Below, piece by piece: positions 4,753-7,828 of a stretch of DNA of 7,828 bases; position 1 is the first letter of the stretch; each line of letters opens with the position of its first letter. This stretch comes from an uncultured Helicobacteraceae bacterium (GTDB lineage: Bacteria > Campylobacterota > Campylobacteria > Campylobacterales > UBA6016): positions 1 through 7,828 of the forward strand of contig CALJKN010000203.1 of NCBI GenBank assembly GCA_937973585.1, written 5' to 3'. Both the position numbers and the translations under genes were made by a program. A model generated the notes under the pieces. That model did no database searches. It saw only the letters and a program-made list of their open reading frames with translations, and had not been told where the DNA came from.

Positions 4753-5906
4753 TTATTAGCCTTGTTTAAAAAATCAGATATAAAGCCGTTTTGCTCTAGC
4801 ACTTTCATCACACCTCTCAAAAGATAGTTATTGACAAATTTAAGCGTATAGATTCTGCCGTTTGGCGTTGTCGGCATGATGATATTTTTGTCTTTTAGTT
4901 TGCCCATCATTTTTGATTTTGCTTTTGAGTCGCTAACACCGAGAAAGCTGAGCTCTTCCGCTTTCATAGACATATTGTCTCGATTTATCAAATATTCTAG
5001 GATTTTAAACTCTTGAGCCGTTATGTGCTCGTTTTCAAGAGCAATTTTCAGAGTCGGCAAAAGTATTTTTGTTTTTACATATCCCACATCCAGCAGGGAG
5101 TCTATTTTTTCTATCTCGTTTTTTAGCCCCAAAAGAAAATACTCGCACCACTGCAAAATATCGCCGTCTTCTAGGCTATCAGCCTTTGAGAGCATATCGT
5201 AGTATTTGTCTCTATCGGTATAAAAGACCGATGACGGGTTGATGATGCGACCGTTTTTGACCTTAAACCCTAGCTTAATCAAAAAAGCGTAGTTGAGCAG
5301 TCTACCCATCCGTCCGTTCCCGTTGTCAAAAGGGTGAATATACTCAAACCTATGATGCGCCACGGCGACCATCAAAAGCTGGTACTGCTCCTTGTGCGGC
5401 GTATTGATAAATTCCACAAACTTCTCAAAATAGTTTGACAGCAACACAGGGGGTGGAGGCGTATGACCCGAGCTTTTGATGCTTACGGGGTGTTTTCGTA
5501 GCTCCCCCGGATAGAGCGAGCCTTCGCCTTTTGGCGGAGGGGTGAGCTCTTTTGTCAAAATCTTGTGAATCTCGGATATAAACGCACGGTTCAGTACCGT
5601 CACCTCGTCCGTGTTTGCCTCGATGAACTCGATAGCTCTTTCGAGATTTTTTATCTCGTCGTTTGACTCGTCTTTTTTTTCTTCATTTTCGATGATTTTT
5701 TCTACATACTCGGCTAGTGTCGTATTGTTTCCCTCTATCCTCGCACTTCCTAGTGTTTCTAAAATATGAAAAATATCCTTGAGCTGAAAAAATATATACG
5801 GGGGCACATCGCCGCCTAGTTTTTTGGTTCTGAGCTTTTCTAGATCCAAGATGATATTTGCCAGTTCACTCCCCCAAGAGGGGTCTGGAATCTTTATCTC
5901 TTCCAC
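4749..5906 (-). CDS. Fic-family protein (probable AMP transferase) with N-terminal inhibitory motif
   Basis: The 385-residue protein has the class II Fic layout. An N-terminal region holds the self-inhibitory motif S-A-R-I-E-G-N (Ser54 to Asn60, matching [S/T]xxxE[G/N]). A target-clamping flap segment follows (Y-P-G-E-L-R-K, about 132-138). The Fic core is HPFDNGNGRMGR (191-202), with catalytic His191, the GNGR anion-binding loop and Arg202. The last ~90 residues look like a winged-helix domain. Fic enzymes usually transfer AMP from ATP to a Ser, Thr or Tyr of a target protein; Glu58 would block ATP until relieved. The residue before GNGR is Asn195, where Asp or Glu is usual and helps bind the metal. 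Start GTG at 5906 is supported by AAGGA 7 nt upstream. The gene lies between hsdS and hsdM, like the extra genes of C. jejuni hsd loci. Target unknown. Confidence 0.9.
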   Translation of the reverse strand: MEEIKIPDPSWGSELANIILDLEKLRTKKLGGDVPPYIFFQLKDIFHILETLGSARIEGNNTTLAEYVEKIIENEEKKDESNDEIKNLERAIEFIEANTDEVTVLNRAFISEIHKILTKELTPPPKGEGSLYPGELRKHPVSIKSSGHTPPPPVLLSNYFEKFVEFINTPHKEQYQLLMVAVAHHRFEYIHPFDNGNGRMGRLLNYAFLIKLGFKVKNGRIINPSSVFYTDRDKYYDMLSKADSLEDGDILQWCEYFLLGLKNEIEKIDSLLDVGYVKTKILLPTLKIALENEHITAQEFKILEYLINRDNMSMKAEELSFLGVSDSKAKSKMMGKLKDKNIIMPTTPNGRIYTLKFVNNYLLRGVMKVLEQNGFISDFLNKANK

Positions 5907-5913
5907 TGCTAGT

Positions 5914-5918
5914 TCCTT
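5914..5918 (-). promoter_or_regulatory. Ribosome-binding site (AAGGA) for the fic GTG start
   Basis: AAGGA on the minus strand lies 7 nt before the GTG at 5906. It supports this uncommon start codon; there is no ATG nearby in the same frame. Confidence 0.65.
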
Positions 5919-5960
5919 TTTGCCTTACTATTACTTCCCGATTTAATCTTTAAAACGCCT

Positions 5961-5989
5961 ATTTTATCGATATTTATATACGAATACAA
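5961..5989 (-). promoter_or_regulatory. Probable sigma-70 promoter for fic, the KilA-N gene and hsdM
   Basis: On the minus strand TTGTAT (5984-5989) and TAAAAT (5961-5966) are separated by 17 nt. The -10 box is 54 nt before the fic GTG. The site lies in the 113-bp AT-rich gap between the hsdS stop and fic. It would allow the three downstream genes to be expressed independently of hsdS and of the insertion sequence. Confidence 0.5.
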
Positions 5990-6019
5990 GATTTTATTAC
6001 TTCCATTTTTGCTAGTGCG

Positions 6020-6177
6020 CTACTTCTCATTTGAGGATGGGAAGAGACGCTGCATAAGGGCTTTTTTGTGCTCTTTTAGCGCTTCGACTTTTGCGGCTTG
6101 CGAGGTGATGAGTTCATCGATGGAGCTGAGGCAGAAGCCGATTTTTTGTTGTTCTTCTTTTAATGGTAAAGGCAGTT
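6020..6177 (-). pseudogene. hsdS: C-terminal remnant of the type I specificity subunit HsdS
   Basis: Reading from the insertion-sequence boundary, 52 codons remain and end in TAG at 6020-6022. The protein tail reads K-L-P-L-P-L-K-E-E-Q-Q-K-I-G, then C-L-S-S-I-D-E-L-I-T, and A-L-K-E-H-K-K-A-L-M-Q-R-L-F-P. This is the conserved C-terminal coiled-coil end of HsdS, including the LPLPxxxEQQKI and KKxLMQxLFP hallmarks. Both target-recognition domains and the first conserved region are missing. HsdS sets the DNA target of HsdM and HsdR, so this copy cannot work. The missing part is not on the other side of the insertion sequence, which indicates loss rather than simple interruption. Confidence 0.9.
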
Positions 6178-6190
6178 TGTCAGCTTCCCC
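6178..6190 (+). repeat. Terminal inverted repeat, orfB-distal end of the insertion sequence
   Basis: TGTCAGCTTCCCC is identical to the complement of 7368-7380. It lies 7 nt beyond the orfB stop codon and directly abuts the hsdS remnant. Confidence 0.88.
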
Positions 6191-6197
6191 TAAAACC

Positions 6198-7010
6198 TTA
6201 CAGTTCCAAGGTTGACTTTTCTGTTGTTTGATTATATCGCTCCAAATATTCCATTGGTGTTAATTTCCCCAGTGCACTATGCGCACGATTATAGTTGTAG
6301 TCTTCAATCCATTCGTTTGCCATGATCTTCACCTCTCTTAGGCTCATAAACAAGTAGGCATCGAGCAACTCTCTTCGCAATGACCCATTAAACCGTTCAA
6401 TTCTCGCATTGTCCGTTGGCTTGCCAGGTCTGTTGAAGTAGAGTGCTATATGTCGTCCATTGCACCACTCTTGCAACTGATGTGAGATAAATTCAGGTCC
6501 GTTATCAACTCTCAGCGCATTTGGCATGCCTCGATAACCGACTATTCGCTCTAATGTTCTAATTACACGCATCGATGGCAAGGAGGTATCGATTTCAATA
6601 TCCAGCGCTTCACGATTAAATTCATCTATAATGGTGAGCATCCGAAATCGTCTGCCATCATAAAGTGCATCACTAACAAAGTCCATCGACCATACGGTGT
6701 TTGGGTGTTTAAGTTCCTCAAGCGGTTGTTTGATTCTATCGGGGATACGCTTCTTGGTTCGCCGTTTTAAATTTAATCCCAATGCTCTATAGATACGATA
6801 AACACGCTTATGATTCCAACAATGTCCATTGCGACGCAACCTTTCAAAAAGCGCCCAAAAGCCATATCTTGGATGTTTATCAACTTCGGCATTTAAGGCA
6901 TCAATGATAACCGTGTCATCCTCTTTTATCTTCTGATAATAAAACTTAGTGCGTGATATTTGTGCCACCCGACACGCATGCGAGATGCTAAGTTTGTGGA
7001 TTTGCACCAC
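6198..7010 (-). CDS. IS3-family transposase, catalytic part (orfB)
   Basis: Counted from the GTG at 7010 the product has 270 residues, but the frame stays open back to the slippery site at 7049-7055. The natural product is therefore probably an OrfAB fusion made by a -1 frameshift (7309 to 6198), whose joint reads K-K-A-L-T-P-D-A-K-Q-E-I. An N-terminal helix-turn-helix region (about 1-90) precedes an rve-type integrase core. The catalytic triad is Asp110 (W-S-M-D-F), Asp169 (V-D-N-G-P-E-F) and Glu205 (A-R-I-E-R-F-N-G-S), with 35 residues between the last two, the DD(35)E spacing of IS3 elements. All signature residues are present, so the enzyme should be active. Confidence 0.93.
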   Translation of the reverse strand: MVQIHKLSISHACRVAQISRTKFYYQKIKEDDTVIIDALNAEVDKHPRYGFWALFERLRRNGHCWNHKRVYRIYRALGLNLKRRTKKRIPDRIKQPLEELKHPNTVWSMDFVSDALYDGRRFRMLTIIDEFNREALDIEIDTSLPSMRVIRTLERIVGYRGMPNALRVDNGPEFISHQLQEWCNGRHIALYFNRPGKPTDNARIERFNGSLRRELLDAYLFMSLREVKIMANEWIEDYNYNRAHSALGKLTPMEYLERYNQTTEKSTLEL

Positions 7011-7042
7011 ATAAAATGCAATTTCTTGTTTGGCATCGGGGG

Positions 7043-7309
7043 TTAAAGCTTTTTTGCAATGACATCTTTGAGGGCATGATTTTCAAGCGCCATCTCGGCA
7101 TACATCTTTTTCAGCTTCGCATTCTCAGCTTCAAGCTCTTTTAGGCGTTTAACATCGGAGATTTCTAATCCGCCATATTTTTGCTTCCAGGTGTAGTAGG
7201 TTTGTTTGCTAACCCCATGGCTTCGACAGACACTTTCAACACCTAGCCCTGATTCGATTTCTTTAAGAATACCAACTATTTGCGATTCGGTAAATCGTGA
7301 TTTTTTCAT
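7043..7309 (-). CDS. IS3-family transposase, DNA-binding part (orfA)
   Basis: The 88-residue OrfA starts with a helix-turn-helix (about residues 5-45: F-T-E-S-Q-I-V-G-I-L-K-E, then V-C-R-S-H-G-V-S-K-Q-T-Y-Y-T-W). It ends in a leucine-zipper-like coiled coil (about 56-85: L-K-E-L-E-A-E-N-A-K-L-K-K). It binds the element ends and, alone, usually represses transposition. AGGAG at 7316-7320, 6 nt upstream of the ATG, is a strong ribosome-binding site. Its last codons, GCA AAA AAG CTT TAA, contain the frameshift site leading into orfB. Confidence 0.92.
   Translation of the reverse strand: MKKSRFTESQIVGILKEIESGLGVESVCRSHGVSKQTYYTWKQKYGGLEISDVKRLKELEAENAKLKKMYAEMALENHALKDVIAKKL
7049..7055 (-). promoter_or_regulatory. 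Programmed -1 frameshift site (A6G)
   Basis: On the minus strand the sequence AAAAAAG, phased A-AAA-AAG in the orfA frame, lies just before the orfA stop. Slipping back by one nucleotide enters the orfB frame exactly. This is the standard IS3-family slippery heptamer, so the separation of orfA and orfB is regulation and not decay. Confidence 0.85.
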
Positions 7310-7367
7310 GAATGACTCCTGTAGATAATTTTACAGAAAAAGTCAAGTTTTAGAGTGTATTAGGATT

Positions 7368-7380
7368 GGGGAAGCTGACA
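7368..7380 (-). repeat. Terminal inverted repeat, orfA-proximal end of the insertion sequence
   Basis: GGGGAAGCTGACA on the plus strand is the exact inverted copy of 6178-6190. It borders the truncated gene at 7381-7477. Confidence 0.88.
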
Positions 7381-7477
7381 CTGCTGCCATACCCAATTCT
7401 TCTTCAATATCATTAATAAACACTATACTTTCACCAACTAAATTATCTATGCTTCTAAATCTATAAAATGTTTTCAT
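7381..7477 (-). pseudogene. N-terminal remnant of an unidentified gene cut by the insertion sequence
   Basis: An ATG at 7477 opens 32 codons (MKTFYRFRSIDNLVGE, then SIVFINDIEEELGMAA) before the insertion-sequence end. The frame runs 12 codons into the element and stops at 7343. The start F-Y-R-F-R-S-I-D-N-L recalls the beginning of DUF2971 proteins, but only weakly from memory. A GGA lies about 9 nt upstream. It has the same orientation as hsdS, so it may be what is left of a gene that once preceded hsdS. Confidence 0.4.
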
Positions 7478-7828
7478 AATCTAAGTCCATTAATTAAAGT
7501 AAACCTTATTTGCTACATCCAAATGTATTCTAAAATCTAAGTAATAATTTATTGAATTTTATCATATATTTACTATTACGAAATGAACTATTACAATTTA
7601 CAATATTAAAACTACAAAGCCAGTTATAACAGGTTATTGAACTTGTTTTTATAACTCATATTTGTAGTATTTTTCTGTCCACATTACTCCTCATAATATA
7701 TTAATATTTTGCAGGTTTATTACGATATCACCTTAATATACATACAATATATACTATTATCGTCTAAATATCTACATTAAACATACATAAAAAGCATATC
7801 ATAAACTTAAAATTTATTTAAGAAAAAT
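7478..7828. other. AT-rich stretch without a recognisable gene
   Basis: These 351 bp contain no convincing open reading frame on either strand. AT content is extreme: the last 88 bases have only 15 G or C. The one clear structure is the hairpin at 7608-7671. A GAGGAG at about 7690 on the minus strand is followed by very short frames only (11-12 codons). The stretch may be an upstream regulatory region of the truncated gene at 7381-7477, or acquired DNA. Confidence 0.6.
7608..7671. repeat. Large imperfect hairpin (64 nt) in AT-rich DNA
   Basis: Outer arms ACTACAAA (7611-7618) and TTTGTAGT (7661-7668) pair perfectly. Inner arms GTTATAACAGGTT (7623-7635) and AACTTG...TTATAAC (7640-7655) pair with one G-T wobble and a 3-nt bulge, around an ATTG loop. 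The right side is followed by a T-run (7670-7674). It could be an AT-rich terminator, a structured RNA, or a remnant of a mobile element. Confidence 0.6.

Larger units (their letters stand above)
6178..7380 (-). mobile_element. Complete IS3-family insertion sequence (1203 bp), IS407-like
   Basis: The ends are perfect 13-bp inverted repeats, TGTCAGCTTCCCC at 6178-6190 and its complement at 7368-7380. A further inner match (TTGACTTTTCTGT-like) lies near 6212 and 7346. Inside are orfA and orfB on the minus strand, with an A6G slippery site where orfA ends. Size, coding layout and DDE transposase fit the IS3 family; orfA resembles the IS407 group. Flanking bases show no 3-, 4- or 5-bp duplication (left ...CAGTT, right CTGCT...). 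The left flank is hsdS and the right flank a different gene. Confidence 0.93.

Noticed and set aside
5521..5540. 20-nt hairpin (CCTTCGCC-TTTT-GGCGGAGG) inside fic
   Set aside because: It codes for the T-P-P-P-K-G-E-G segment commonly seen in this Fic subfamily; the codons explain it well enough.
6009..6215. Plus-strand open frame of 68 codons across the hsdS/IS boundary
   Set aside because: It is antisense to the hsdS tail and to the end of orfB, which are both recognisable proteins.
7010..7055. Frame break between orfA and orfB read as transposase decay
   Set aside because: The A6G heptamer in the right phase and the open orfB frame back to it show the normal IS3-family -1 frameshift.
6171..7388. 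GGCAG and CTGCC just outside the two ends of the insertion sequence
   Set aside because: Only 5 bp and at unequal distances from the ends (2 versus 3 nt); probably chance and not an extension of the inverted repeats.
7572..7594. Direct repeat ACTATTAC (7572-7579 and 7587-7594), considered as a CRISPR-like or iteron array
   Set aside because: Only two copies of 8 bp in very AT-rich DNA, without further units.

Overview
The window looks like a chromosomal stretch of a Campylobacterota (epsilonproteobacterial) genome, although this is a moderate inference. The support is AT-leaning codon use with many ATA codons, a small periplasmic cytochrome c, and above all the gene order of the type I restriction-modification (hsd) locus. 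That order, hsdS, then unrelated genes, then hsdM, recalls the Campylobacter jejuni hsd loci, where extra genes ('mlo') lie between hsdS and hsdM. I cannot assign a genus.

Left part (1-2178) holds four small genes. An exported MerP-like heavy-metal-associated domain protein (+) converges on a PAS-like protein of unknown function (-). A secreted alpha/beta hydrolase with HGGAW and GHSAG motifs (+, best start GTG at 989) converges on a monohaem cytochrome c (-).

Middle part (2249-6177) is a damaged type I restriction-modification locus read on the minus strand. In transcription order it contains the last 52 codons of hsdS, a Fic-family gene with its own likely promoter, a KilA-N domain gene, and hsdM. 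hsdM has one in-frame TAA at codon 214, apparently replacing a Gln in the FYTPQQ stretch, while the rest of its frame and its catalytic motifs are intact. hsdS has lost everything upstream of its conserved C-terminal tail. The methylation machinery in this window is therefore broken twice, yet the Fic and KilA-N genes between the two lesions are complete. The KilA-N gene carries a perfect 26-bp palindrome, and the gap between it and fic carries an 8-bp inverted repeat overlapping a 13-codon micro-ORF.

Right part (6178-7828) starts with a complete IS3-family element of 1203 bp. It has 13-bp perfect terminal inverted repeats, orfA and orfB joined by an A6G slippery site, and a full DD(35)E triad. 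It has no target-site duplication, and its two flanks belong to different genes, so a deletion or recombination next to the element probably removed most of hsdS. Beyond it lie 32 codons of a truncated gene and then about 350 bp of very AT-rich DNA without a gene but with a large imperfect hairpin. No tRNA, rRNA or CRISPR array was seen, and hsdR is not in the window.
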